Below, piece by piece: positions 1 through 5,707 of a stretch of 6,096 nucleotides of DNA (position 1 is its first letter; every line of letters begins with the position of its first letter). The notes below the pieces were generated by a model. The model was not told where the DNA came from. It saw only the letters and a list, made by a program, of their open reading frames with translations, and searched no databases. The position numbers were made by a program, and so were the translations under genes. The stretch is from an uncultured Christensenellaceae bacterium. GTDB lineage: Bacteria > Bacillota > Clostridia > Christensenellales > UBA1242. Location of the stretch: NCBI GenBank assembly GCA_949902685.1, contig CATLDS010000038.1, forward strand, positions 1 to 6,096, written 5' to 3'.

Positions 1-1
1 T

Positions 2-508
2 ACTGGTGCCACTGGCGCTACAGGCCCGACTGGTCCGCAAGGTGTTCAAGGTGTGGCTGGAGAGATAGGTCCAACAGGCCCAACTGGTCCAACCGGTCCT
101 GCTGGAACATCTGCTGCTGCAAGTTTCGGCAGTTTCTATAATGATGGTACAGAGGCTGTAGATGACGCTAGTTTACCTATGAGTGCTACCAATGCTTCAA
201 GTAATATGACAATCACTTTAGGTACTGGAGTAGTTACGCTACAAAATGCAGGCACATATCAGGTTAATTACGGTGTATACACCGCATCTGGTGCTACTGC
301 GGGTGACTCTGTAGCATTATATAGAAATGGTGCATTAGTGCCAGGTACAGAACGTACTATCGAAAATAACACCGCTACTAATGCGAATGCAGTAATAACC
401 GCTTCTGCAGGTGATACACTTAATGTTCAAGTGTTAAGTTCCGGAAGTGTGACCTTTAATGACGACCAAGGTGTAAGTGCTTATCTAACTATTATTCAAA
501 TCGCTTAA
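2..508 (+). CDS. Collagen-like protein with BclA-type C-terminal domain (partial, N-terminus outside window)
   Basis: The frame is open from the left edge, so the true start lies upstream; the GTG at 53 is only a valine inside the repeat. Of the 168 residues visible, the first part is 12 uninterrupted Gly-X-Y triplets (glycine codons every 9 nt from 5 to 104), rich in GPT as in bacterial collagen-like proteins. The remaining 131 residues form a compact, Ser/Thr/Ala/Asn-rich beta-type domain without cysteine, starting near FGSFYNDGT and ending in SAYLTIIQIA. It resembles the C-terminal domain of BclA and related clostridial exosporium proteins, which folds as a TNF/C1q-like jelly roll, trimerises and nucleates the collagen triple helix. 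By family, these proteins form hair-like filaments on the spore surface. The exosporium location is inference: the targeting N-terminus is not visible and some homologues sit elsewhere on the cell surface. The gene converges with spoIVB and shares a terminator with it. Confidence 0.88.
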   Translation, partial: TGATGATGPTGPQGVQGVAGEIGPTGPTGPTGPAGTSAAASFGSFYNDGTEAVDDASLPMSATNASSNMTITLGTGVVTLQNAGTYQVNYGVYTASGATAGDSVALYRNGALVPGTERTIENNTATNANAVITASAGDTLNVQVLSSGSVTFNDDQGVSAYLTIIQIA

Positions 509-510
509 GG

Positions 511-538
511 AAAAAGATTGCAATTTTGCAATCTTTTT
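511..538. terminator. Bidirectional intrinsic terminator between collagen-like gene and spoIVB
   Basis: This is a perfect inverted repeat, with 13-nt arms at 511-523 and 526-538 separated by TT. The core is GATTGCAA/TTGCAATC flanked by five A on the left and five T on the right, so each strand reads as a hairpin followed by a U-tract. It starts two bases after the stop of the plus-strand gene and overlaps the first two bases of the spoIVB stop triplet (537-539), so one element can serve both converging genes. In practice a few A-T pairs near the 2-nt loop must open. Confidence 0.85.
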
Positions 539-1757
539 AATTATCAATCATCCAGTCCACATATACACCGAAGCCACGTGTTGGGTCGTTGATAAGAACA
601 TGAGTTACTGCTCCAACGATTTTACCATTTTGTACTATTGGACTACCACTCATACCTTGTATTATACCGCCAGTCTTTTTTAAAAGTTCTTTGTCGGTTA
701 CTTTTATTACCATACTTTTGTCATCAGCTACATTTTGTTTATTTGCTTTTACGATTTTAATATCGTAGGTTTTCACTCCACCGTCATCTAGTGCGCAATA
801 TATCTTTGCAGGACCAAGTTTCACTGATAGTCTACCACCAAGTGAAGCCGAACGAGATGCGTCTATGAAATTTTTATTTAAAATGTTACCATACACACCA
901 TATTTGCAATTGGTATCAGCAAGGCCTATAGAATCATCGCTTAGATTAATTGACGAACGTATTTCCCCTGGATGATTTTTTTCACCCTTTTTTATGCCTA
1001 ATAGTTGGCATTTATAAATGTTTCCGCTATCTATTATGAAATTTTCCCCTAAACTGCTGTCAACGATTGGATGACCGACTGCGCCAAAGCGAAAATTAGA
1101 TTGTTTCACATATGTTAAAGTTCCTACACCGCTAGCATTGTTCCTAACCCATAGTCCTAATTTGTATTTTCTACTTAACAGGTCATAAACTGGAGTTACC
1201 TTTTTAACTATTTCTTTATTATTACGCCTTAGAGTTACTGATAGTTCTTTACCTGCGAAGGTAGGTAGGTTGATAATTCTATCTATATCTTGAATGGACT
1301 CAATATCTATATTTTCAATCTTTATCAGTGCATCTCCATCTTGGATTCCACTTTCTACAATTGGCTCTTTTGTGCCATCGTTGGTTACTACGGCGTTACT
1401 TCCTACGCATATGACACCTTCACTGAAGAGATTGAAACCTACAGTTTCTCCGCCAATGTACACGTCAGTATCGGTTAGAAGTTTGACATTTACTTTCTTT
1501 ATGGTGAATAGGTTAAATAGTTTTATTGACATAGTAGTATCTGTAAGTTCACCATTAGTCGCCACATCAATATTTTTTGGTAAATCTAGATTGATGACTG
1601 GGCTGTATACATTCTGTTTGTTTGCCTCTTCAATGTCCGCAAATGTTACAATCATATCGTCTGGAAGTGATTGAACTTGTTTAATACTGGGCAATATAAA
1701 AGCAAATCCCAGCATGGATAAAATTAAAAATAAAGATATAATTAATACTTTTTTCAT
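537..1757 (-). CDS. spoIVB: SpoIVB peptidase (stage IV sporulation serine protease)
   Basis: Complete 406-residue S55-family peptidase, close to the family's usual length of about 425. Residues 4-23 form one hydrophobic segment after MKK, a signal anchor for export from the forespore. A PDZ domain covers roughly residues 100-190 (ESGIQDGDALIKIENI is its core). The C-terminal protease domain keeps the family catalytic residues: His229 in GAVGHP, Asp355 in VTDKELL and Ser370 in GMSGSPI, with the same 15-residue Asp-to-Ser spacing as in B. subtilis SpoIVB. The end, GFGVYVDWMIDN, is also family-typical. In B. subtilis the enzyme is secreted into the space between the forespore membranes and cleaves SpoIVFA, releasing SpoIVFB to process pro-sigma-K. 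The start ATG at 1757 has an AGAGGA site (1762-1767, minus strand) 4 nt upstream. It runs divergently from rpsO and converges with the collagen-like gene. Forespore sigma factors would be expected to drive it, but I found no convincing sigma-F or sigma-G promoter. Confidence 0.96.
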   Translation of the reverse strand: MKKVLIISLFLILSMLGFAFILPSIKQVQSLPDDMIVTFADIEEANKQNVYSPVINLDLPKNIDVATNGELTDTTMSIKLFNLFTIKKVNVKLLTDTDVYIGGETVGFNLFSEGVICVGSNAVVTNDGTKEPIVESGIQDGDALIKIENIDIESIQDIDRIINLPTFAGKELSVTLRRNNKEIVKKVTPVYDLLSRKYKLGLWVRNNASGVGTLTYVKQSNFRFGAVGHPIVDSSLGENFIIDSGNIYKCQLLGIKKGEKNHPGEIRSSINLSDDSIGLADTNCKYGVYGNILNKNFIDASRSASLGGRLSVKLGPAKIYCALDDGGVKTYDIKIVKANKQNVADDKSMVIKVTDKELLKKTGGIIQGMSGSPIVQNGKIVGAVTHVLINDPTRGFGVYVDWMIDN

Positions 1758-1811
1758 AAAATCCTCTTGTCTATTGTGTGAAGAATTGATGATTTTATGT
1801 GTATAAAAGTA

Positions 1812-1840
1812 TTGACAAAAATTGTTTTTTAGTTTAGAAT
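1812..1840 (+). promoter_or_regulatory. Sigma-A promoter of rpsO
   Basis: A consensus -35 TTGACA (1812-1817) is followed by a 17-nt spacer rich in A and T and a -10 TAGAAT (1835-1840). Transcription should begin near A1846 or G1847, leaving a leader of about 72 nt before the rpsO ATG. It lies in the divergent gap with spoIVB; the distance and strength fit a constitutive ribosomal protein gene. Confidence 0.88.
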
Positions 1841-1846
1841 GACCAA

Positions 1847-1918
1847 GTACCTAAGCAATAGTTGTGCGAATTCTCAACGGCGACATTGTTATAGGCGAAT
1901 ATATAAAAGGAGAGAAAT
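1847..1918 (+). promoter_or_regulatory. Structured rpsO leader, candidate S15 autoregulatory element
   Basis: The leader folds by hand into one long hairpin. The outer helix pairs 1850-1859 with 1885-1895: ten pairs, with A1891 bulged. It includes a G1855-U1889 pair stacked on C1856-G1888, the kind of GU/GC step S15 recognises in 16S rRNA. The upper helix pairs GUUG (1861-1864) with CAAC (1875-1878) around a 10-nt loop, and GGCGAC (1879-1884) stays unpaired on the 3' side. The loop's UUCU, with C1875 if that pair opens, is complementary to GAGAA (1912-1916), just 3' of AAAGGAG and touching the ribosome-binding region, so a pseudoknot is possible. Several unrelated S15-binding leaders are known across bacteria, and the E. 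coli one is a pseudoknot. The fold is seen in the sequence; regulation by S15 is inferred. The ribosome binding site is AAAGGAG, ending 1912, 6 nt before the ATG. Confidence 0.55.
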
Positions 1919-2179
1919 ATGAAGATTGATAAGGCTGAAATCGTTAAAAAGTATGGTGCTAACGAACATGATACTGGTTCTGTAGAAGTTCAAGTAGCAT
2001 TACTTAGTGCTAGAATATCTAACCTTACAGAACATCTTAAGGCTAACAAGCAGGATAAACATTCTACTCGTGGTCTTAATAAGATGGTTTCTACTAGAAA
2101 GAAATTGTTAGATTACTTGTCAAATGTAGACATCGAACGTGCACGTGCTATCAAGGCTAAACTTGGCATCCGTGGCTAA
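1919..2179 (+). CDS. rpsO: 30S ribosomal protein S15
   Basis: Complete 86-residue S15, three residues shorter than the usual 89. It binds the 16S rRNA central domain at the h20-h21-h22 junction early in assembly of the small-subunit platform. The family pattern runs through the whole protein: HDTGSVEVQVALLSARI (residues 17-33), LTEHLK (36-41), DKHSTRGL (46-53) and RKKLLDYL (60-67). His39, Asp46 and Ser49 match the E. coli rRNA-contacting His41, Asp48 and Ser51; the common HSRRGL reads HSTRGL here. The start is fixed by AAAGGAG 6 nt upstream and by alignment of the N-terminus. It has its own promoter and folded leader upstream and a terminator directly downstream. In many bacteria pnp follows immediately; here an ankyrin gene lies between. 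Confidence 0.98.
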   Translation: MKIDKAEIVKKYGANEHDTGSVEVQVALLSARISNLTEHLKANKQDKHSTRGLNKMVSTRKKLLDYLSNVDIERARAIKAKLGIRG

Positions 2180-2187
2180 TTAAATTT

Positions 2188-2209
2188 AACACCCTTTTGG
2201 GTGTTTTTT
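2188..2209 (+). terminator. Intrinsic terminator of rpsO
   Basis: The hairpin has a perfect 7-bp stem, AACACCC (2188-2194) with GGGTGTT (2199-2205), and a TTTT loop. It is followed by a run of T to 2209. It begins 8 nt after the rpsO stop, so most rpsO transcripts should end here rather than continue toward pnp. Confidence 0.9.
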
Positions 2210-2231
2210 AATGTCTTTTTAAGAAAGGGTA

Positions 2232-2260
2232 TTGACATTCGGTTAGGTGTGATTTACAAT
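2232..2260 (+). promoter_or_regulatory. Sigma-A promoter of the ankyrin-repeat gene
   Basis: Consensus -35 TTGACA (2232-2237), 17-nt spacer and -10 TACAAT (2255-2260). The start of transcription should be near 2267, about 20 nt before the ATG at 2287. An AGGAG site at 2275-2279 lies 7 nt before that ATG and sets the start. A promoter this good argues that the gene is, or was recently, expressed on its own. Confidence 0.85.
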
Positions 2261-2286
2261 ATGGATAAATATATAGGAGATGGACT

Positions 2287-2697
2287 ATGGGCGAGAGAAA
2301 AGAGAAATTGACCAAGATGATGATAGATGCATTAGAGTTAGGTGAAGACGAACTTGCAGATATTATAATGTCAAAAGGCGCTGATAAAGATATGGCTTTC
2401 ATTTGGTATGCTAAAAATTACAATATTGTGGGAATACGCAGACTCAAAGATAAAGTCAATGTCAATAGATTGGACTCAAATGAGTGTGCTGCGGCAGACT
2501 ATGCTTGTATAGGAGGAAGTGCGGAATTTTGTCGTGAATTATTTTCGATAGATGGCATGAGAGTAAATACTAAAGGACTTTTAATCGCTTGCGAAAATAA
2601 CAATATTGAGGCATTCCGCGAAGTGATGAAATTTCCAATTGACGTTAATTTGGTAATGCATGGAACAGTACCTTTTTATGGGGGGTGGATTTGCTAA
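2287..2697 (+). CDS. Ankyrin-repeat protein, N-terminal piece (frame broken)
   Basis: These 136 codons have a good promoter and an AGGAG site 7 nt before the ATG, so translation clearly starts here. No signal peptide or membrane segment is visible, so the product is probably cytoplasmic. After a charged helical N-terminus, residues 65-94 (ECAAADYACIGGSAEFCREL and following) and 95-122 (GLLIACENNNIEAFREVM and following) have the spacing and helix pattern of divergent ankyrin repeats, each ending in a VN pair (RVN, DVN); an earlier VNVN at 57-60 suggests one more. The frame then runs through six G and ends in four out-of-register codons (WIC, stop). The ankyrin pattern resumes at once in the next frame, so this is best read as the first third of a 400-residue protein. 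Ankyrin repeats usually bind other proteins; the partner is unknown. It sits between rpsO and pnp. Confidence 0.8.
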   Translation: MGERKEKLTKMMIDALELGEDELADIIMSKGADKDMAFIWYAKNYNIVGIRRLKDKVNVNRLDSNECAAADYACIGGSAEFCRELFSIDGMRVNTKGLLIACENNNIEAFREVMKFPIDVNLVMHGTVPFYGGWIC

Positions 2698-3490
2698 AAA
2701 GTCTTCATTAATTTTGGCAGTCGAGGCACGTAATTTAGAGATGGTGCAGGCAATACGACCACGTGCGAATAAAAATCTTGTCAATTATGCACCAGGAACT
2801 TCAAATATTTTCGGTATGCGTTCATCTCGGGAGGATACTGCCCTACATTTGGCATGTTACAATGGTGATTACGAGATAGTACGTGAATTAAAGAAATATG
2901 AAGGCTTTGATGTAAATGTTCTTGGATGTTCAAACAATTCTGCATTGTTTAGTGCTTTGGGAGGAATGGAAGATGCCCTTTATCAATTAAATACCAAAAA
3001 AGTTGAGAAACATAAAGAGATTTTTAATGAGGGGTTTTCTTTATTACGGAAGGTTCGAGAAGAGGGCAAATTAGAAGAATGTGAAAAAGAGATAAAAGAT
3101 AAATACAATAAAAAACTTGCTAAAATTCTAGAATCGGCTACAGAAAGTATGAGAATAATCAAGAGATATTTCTTAACTTTAAAAGAACTATTAGAGGATA
3201 AAAATTTCAATTTGAAAGCAGAAAACACGGCTCTTACTCAAATAAGCGAATGTGTTGCTAGAATAAAATCTATGGAGGGAATAAGTTATCCTCTAACTAA
3301 GCCAGATGGAAAATATAAAGGCTTAAGTTATTTAGATTATTTATTAATTAAATTATACGAAATGCTAAGTGCGACAGGTGCGATAGATGTAAATAATGAA
3401 AAGAATAAGCGTGTGATTGAAGAAATAAATGAACTATATGCTAAACAACAAAATAAAAGTCCTATAGAAAAACAGCATATTGATAATTAA
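2660..3490 (+). CDS. Ankyrin-repeat protein, C-terminal piece (frame broken)
   Basis: This 276-codon frame continues the ankyrin pattern lost upstream. Real homology seems to begin at the six-G run, giving GGGFAKKSSLILAVEARNLE; the nine or so codons before it are probably read-through of the other frame. The ATG at 2660 and the one at 2678 both lack a Shine-Dalgarno site, so independent starting is doubtful; it could be made only by coupled restart or by frameshifting. Residues 14-33 form one repeat, and 59-88 a near-canonical one (DTALHLACYNGDYEIVREL, then DVNV); another degenerate one follows near 91-110. From about 113 to the end the protein is Lys/Glu-rich and mostly helical, possibly coiled-coil (EECEKEIKDKYNKKLAKILE), with a short conserved-looking patch GKYKGLSYLDYLLIKLYEML. 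No catalytic motif is recognised and no membrane segment is seen. An AT-rich terminator follows the stop. Confidence 0.72.
   Translation: MEQYLFMGGGFAKKSSLILAVEARNLEMVQAIRPRANKNLVNYAPGTSNIFGMRSSREDTALHLACYNGDYEIVRELKKYEGFDVNVLGCSNNSALFSALGGMEDALYQLNTKKVEKHKEIFNEGFSLLRKVREEGKLEECEKEIKDKYNKKLAKILESATESMRIIKRYFLTLKELLEDKNFNLKAENTALTQISECVARIKSMEGISYPLTKPDGKYKGLSYLDYLLIKLYEMLSATGAIDVNNEKNKRVIEEINELYAKQQNKSPIEKQHIDN
2680..2685 (+). other. Six-G run at the frame break of the ankyrin-repeat gene
   Basis: Upstream codons read CCT TTT TAT GGG GGG TGG and stop nine bases later; skipping a single base within the run moves to the frame that continues for 268 codons to 3490. With five G the gene would encode one 400-residue protein, joined as VPFYGGGFAKKSS. 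Runs of this kind gain or lose a base easily during replication and are also where sequencing and assembly errors concentrate. The sequence alone cannot tell a pseudogene, a phase-variable switch and a read error apart. Confidence 0.75.
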
Positions 3491-3501
3491 ATAATAAAAT
3501 T

Positions 3502-3548
3502 AAGGTATTAATTTTGAAAACTGATTTAAATTAATATCTTTTTTATTT
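3502..3548 (+). terminator. Intrinsic terminator of the ankyrin-repeat gene
   Basis: A 13-bp stem pairs 3502-3514 (AAGGTATTAATTT) with 3528-3540 (AAATTAATATCTT), all Watson-Crick except one G-U pair, around a 13-nt loop. Six T (3539-3544) and then ATTT follow. The stem is very AT-rich, so efficiency may be modest and some read-through into pnp is possible. Its right arm overlaps the place where the pnp -35 box would lie. Confidence 0.68.
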
Positions 3549-3563
3549 CAAATATGCTATAAT
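3535..3563 (+). promoter_or_regulatory. Extended -10 promoter of pnp
   Basis: A perfect TATAAT (3558-3563) is preceded by TGC (3555-3557), the TGn extended -10 motif, which compensates for a poor -35 (TATCTT at 3535-3540 with 17-nt spacing). Transcription should begin near 3570, giving a leader of only about 25 nt. That leaves no room for the long stem-loop through which E. coli pnp autoregulates with RNase III. Confidence 0.75.
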
Positions 3564-3578
3564 CTAAGAGTTTAAATT

Positions 3579-3584
3579 AAGGAG
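3579..3584 (+). promoter_or_regulatory. Ribosome binding site of pnp
   Basis: AAGGAG lies 11 nt before the ATG at 3596, slightly longer than the usual 6-9 nt. No other in-frame start lies between the two, and the protein alignment (MKETTFETKIGGRKVEIQLG) begins at this ATG, so the start stands. Confidence 0.8.
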
Positions 3585-3595
3585 ATAACAAAATA

Positions 3596-5677
3596 ATGAA
3601 AGAGACAACATTTGAGACTAAGATTGGAGGCAGGAAAGTAGAGATACAGTTGGGCAGATATTGTGGACAGGCTAACGGTCATTGTATCGTTAGGTGCGGA
3701 GATACTGTAGTAATGGTAAATACTACTATGTCTAAAGCACCACGTCCAGGAATGGACTTCTTCCCACTAAGTGTGGATTATGAAGAGAAAATGTACAGTA
3801 TAGGTAAAATTCCAGGAGGATGGAAAAGGCGTGAAGGTCGTCCGGGCGATAGTGCGATACTCCGTAGTCGTCTTATCGATAGACCATTACGTCCATTGTT
3901 CCCTAAGGGTTTCTACAACGACGTTACTATAGTCGCAACTCCGCTATCTGTTGATACAGACATAGCACCAGAGCCATTGGCTATGTTGGGAAGTTCAATT
4001 GCGCTATCTGTCAGTGACATTCCATTCGAGGGTCCTACAGGTTCGATAAAGATTGGTTGTGTGAATGGGAAATTCATTGTAAATCCAACAGTAGCAGAAT
4101 TGGATGCTAGTGTGCTTGATTTGACTGTTAGTGGTACTAAAGAAGCTGTGCTAATGGTAGAGGCGGGAGCGAAAGAAGTGAGCGAAGAACTCATGCTTGA
4201 TGCTATAATGTTCGCACATGAAGAGATCAAGAAACAAGTACAATTTATCGAAAAGATAGTGAAATCTCTAAAGGTAAAGAAAGCAGAGGTTGTATGCGAA
4301 TCTGTGCCAGTAGAGATAGAGAAAGCTGTACGTGAGTACGCAGAGAAGAAAGTTGAGAGTTTATTAAAAGAATTTGATAGACATATCCGTAGTGAGCAAG
4401 AAGACTCATTGACTGAAGATGTGCAGGCGCATTTTGCAGAGATTTTCCCAGATAGCGCTAAACATGTTGCAAACGCACTATACAATCTTAAGAAAGAAAA
4501 AGTACGTTACAATATTATCCATAAAGGTATTCGTCCAGATGGCAGAAAGCCGAATGAGATACGTCCTATATGGTGTGAAGTTGGTTTACTCCCTAGAGTG
4601 CATGGCTCTGGAGTATTCACACGTGGTGAGACTCAAGTACTTACTACTTGTACTTTAGGTATGATTAGTGAAGCTCAAGAGTTAGAGGGATTGGATACTG
4701 AAGAATATAAGAGATATATGCACCAATATAACATGCCGGGATATACTACTGGTGAAGCTAAACCTTTACGTACTCCGGGTAGACGTGAGATTGGTCATGG
4801 TGCACTCGCAGAGAGAGCATTGATGGCTGTGCTTCCTAGTGAAGAAGAGTTTCCTTATGCTATAAGAACTGTCAGTGATGTCCTATCTTCTAATGGTTCA
4901 ACATCTATGGCTGCTACTTGTGGCAGTACCCTTTCATTGATGGATGCTGGTGTGCCTATTAAGGCTCCAGTGGCAGGTGTTGCTATGGGATTAATGAAAG
5001 ATAAGGATAGCAATAAAGTAGTCGTACTTACAGATATACAAGGTCTAGAAGATTTCTTTGGAGATATGGACTTTAAGGTAACGGGTACTACTAAAGGAAT
5101 TACTGCAATACAAATGGATATTAAAATTCATGGTATAGATAGGAATATCTTAACTACAGCACTAGAGCATGCTAGAGTGGGTAGATTAGAGATATTGAAG
5201 CTTATGACTAAGACTATCAAAGCGCCTAGAAAAGAACTTAGTAAATATGCTCCTAAGATTATCACATTCAAGATTGACCCTGATAAAATTCGTGATGTTA
5301 TAGGTTCTGGCGGTAAAGTCATTAATCAAATAATCGATGGGACTGGCGTTAAGATTGATATTAAAGATGAGGGAGATGTATTCATTTCATCTACTGATCA
5401 AGAGATGATCAATAAAGCGAAGAGCATGATACTCAATATCGTTACAGATTTCGAACTTAACTGTGAGTATGAGGGTGTAGTATCTAGAACAACTCAATTC
5501 GGTGCATTCGTAGAAGTTGCTCCAGGCAAGGAAGGTATGGTGCATATCTCTAAACTTGCTAAAGAACGCGTAGAGAAAGTAGAAGATGTAGTTAAAGTAG
5601 GAGATAAAGTCCTAGTGAAAACTATTAAGATAGATGAGCGCGGTAGAGTGGATATGAAACTCGTTAAGAAATTATAA
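3596..5677 (+). CDS. pnp: Polyribonucleotide nucleotidyltransferase (PNPase)
   Basis: Complete 693-residue PNPase; typical lengths are about 700-715. It degrades RNA 3' to 5' by phosphorolysis, releasing nucleoside diphosphates, as a cytoplasmic trimer that also joins RNA-degrading complexes. Domains in order: first RNase PH core (about 5-140, with FFPLSVDYEEKMYSIGKIPGG and SRLIDRPLRPLFPKGF); helical linker (about 145-310); second, catalytic RNase PH core (about 312-545) with RPDGR, LPRVHGSGVFTRGETQ, GRREIGHGALAERAL and NGSTSMA; KH domain (about 553-612) with GSGG at 570-573; S1 domain (about 622-690). Asp486 and Asp492, in EDFFGDMDFKV, correspond to the catalytic, metal-binding aspartates of the E. 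coli enzyme; T436/S437 correspond to its phosphate-binding Ser438/Ser439. It ends just after the S1 domain with no C-terminal tail. It is transcribed from its own promoter, separated from rpsO by the ankyrin gene, and ends in a two-way terminator. Confidence 0.98.
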   Translation: MKETTFETKIGGRKVEIQLGRYCGQANGHCIVRCGDTVVMVNTTMSKAPRPGMDFFPLSVDYEEKMYSIGKIPGGWKRREGRPGDSAILRSRLIDRPLRPLFPKGFYNDVTIVATPLSVDTDIAPEPLAMLGSSIALSVSDIPFEGPTGSIKIGCVNGKFIVNPTVAELDASVLDLTVSGTKEAVLMVEAGAKEVSEELMLDAIMFAHEEIKKQVQFIEKIVKSLKVKKAEVVCESVPVEIEKAVREYAEKKVESLLKEFDRHIRSEQEDSLTEDVQAHFAEIFPDSAKHVANALYNLKKEKVRYNIIHKGIRPDGRKPNEIRPIWCEVGLLPRVHGSGVFTRGETQVLTTCTLGMISEAQELEGLDTEEYKRYMHQYNMPGYTTGEAKPLRTPGRREIGHGALAERALMAVLPSEEEFPYAIRTVSDVLSSNGSTSMAATCGSTLSLMDAGVPIKAPVAGVAMGLMKDKDSNKVVVLTDIQGLEDFFGDMDFKVTGTTKGITAIQMDIKIHGIDRNILTTALEHARVGRLEILKLMTKTIKAPRKELSKYAPKIITFKIDPDKIRDVIGSGGKVINQIIDGTGVKIDIKDEGDVFISSTDQEMINKAKSMILNIVTDFELNCEYEGVVSRTTQFGAFVEVAPGKEGMVHISKLAKERVEKVEDVVKVGDKVLVKTIKIDERGRVDMKLVKKL

Positions 5678-5702
5678 AAAAGAGGCATTTGCCTCTTTTT
5701 TT
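5676..5702. terminator. Bidirectional intrinsic terminator between pnp and the right-edge gene
   Basis: The core stem pairs GAGGCA (5682-5687) with TGCCTC (5690-5695). The left arm is preceded by six A (5676-5681) and the right arm followed by seven T (5696-5702), so the hairpin extends to 12 bp and has a U-tract on either strand. The A-run includes the last two bases of the pnp stop codon; the minus-strand gene stops at 5708, 6 nt away. Confidence 0.88.
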
Positions 5703-5707
5703 ATTTA

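Noticed and set aside
53..55. GTG as the start of the collagen-like protein
   Set aside because: The frame stays open to the left edge and Gly-X-Y triplets continue upstream of it without a break; no ribosome binding site precedes it.
68..103. 9-nt tandem DNA repeat as a separate repeat element
   Set aside because: It simply reflects Gly-Pro-Thr codons in the collagen-like region; third positions vary, so it is protein-level repetition.
1290..1674. Plus-strand open frames inside spoIVB
   Set aside because: They are reverse-strand shadows of a clear protease gene, with no ribosome binding site and low-complexity Ser/Thr/Phe-rich translation.
1758..1818. Sigma-G or sigma-A promoter for spoIVB on the minus strand
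   Set aside because: A sigma-G-like pair (ACATA, 17 nt, CACAATA) would place the transcript start inside the ribosome binding site, and a TTGTCA/TAAAAT pair has only 15-nt spacing; neither is convincing.
1809..2237. Shared GTATTGACA in the rpsO and ankyrin promoters as a regulatory repeat
   Set aside because: The identity is mostly the -35 consensus itself; the flanks diverge straight away.
3913..4485. 190-codon minus-strand open frame inside pnp
   Set aside because: It is antisense to well-conserved PNPase domains; its Ser/Thr/Ala-rich composition is a by-product of the pnp codons.
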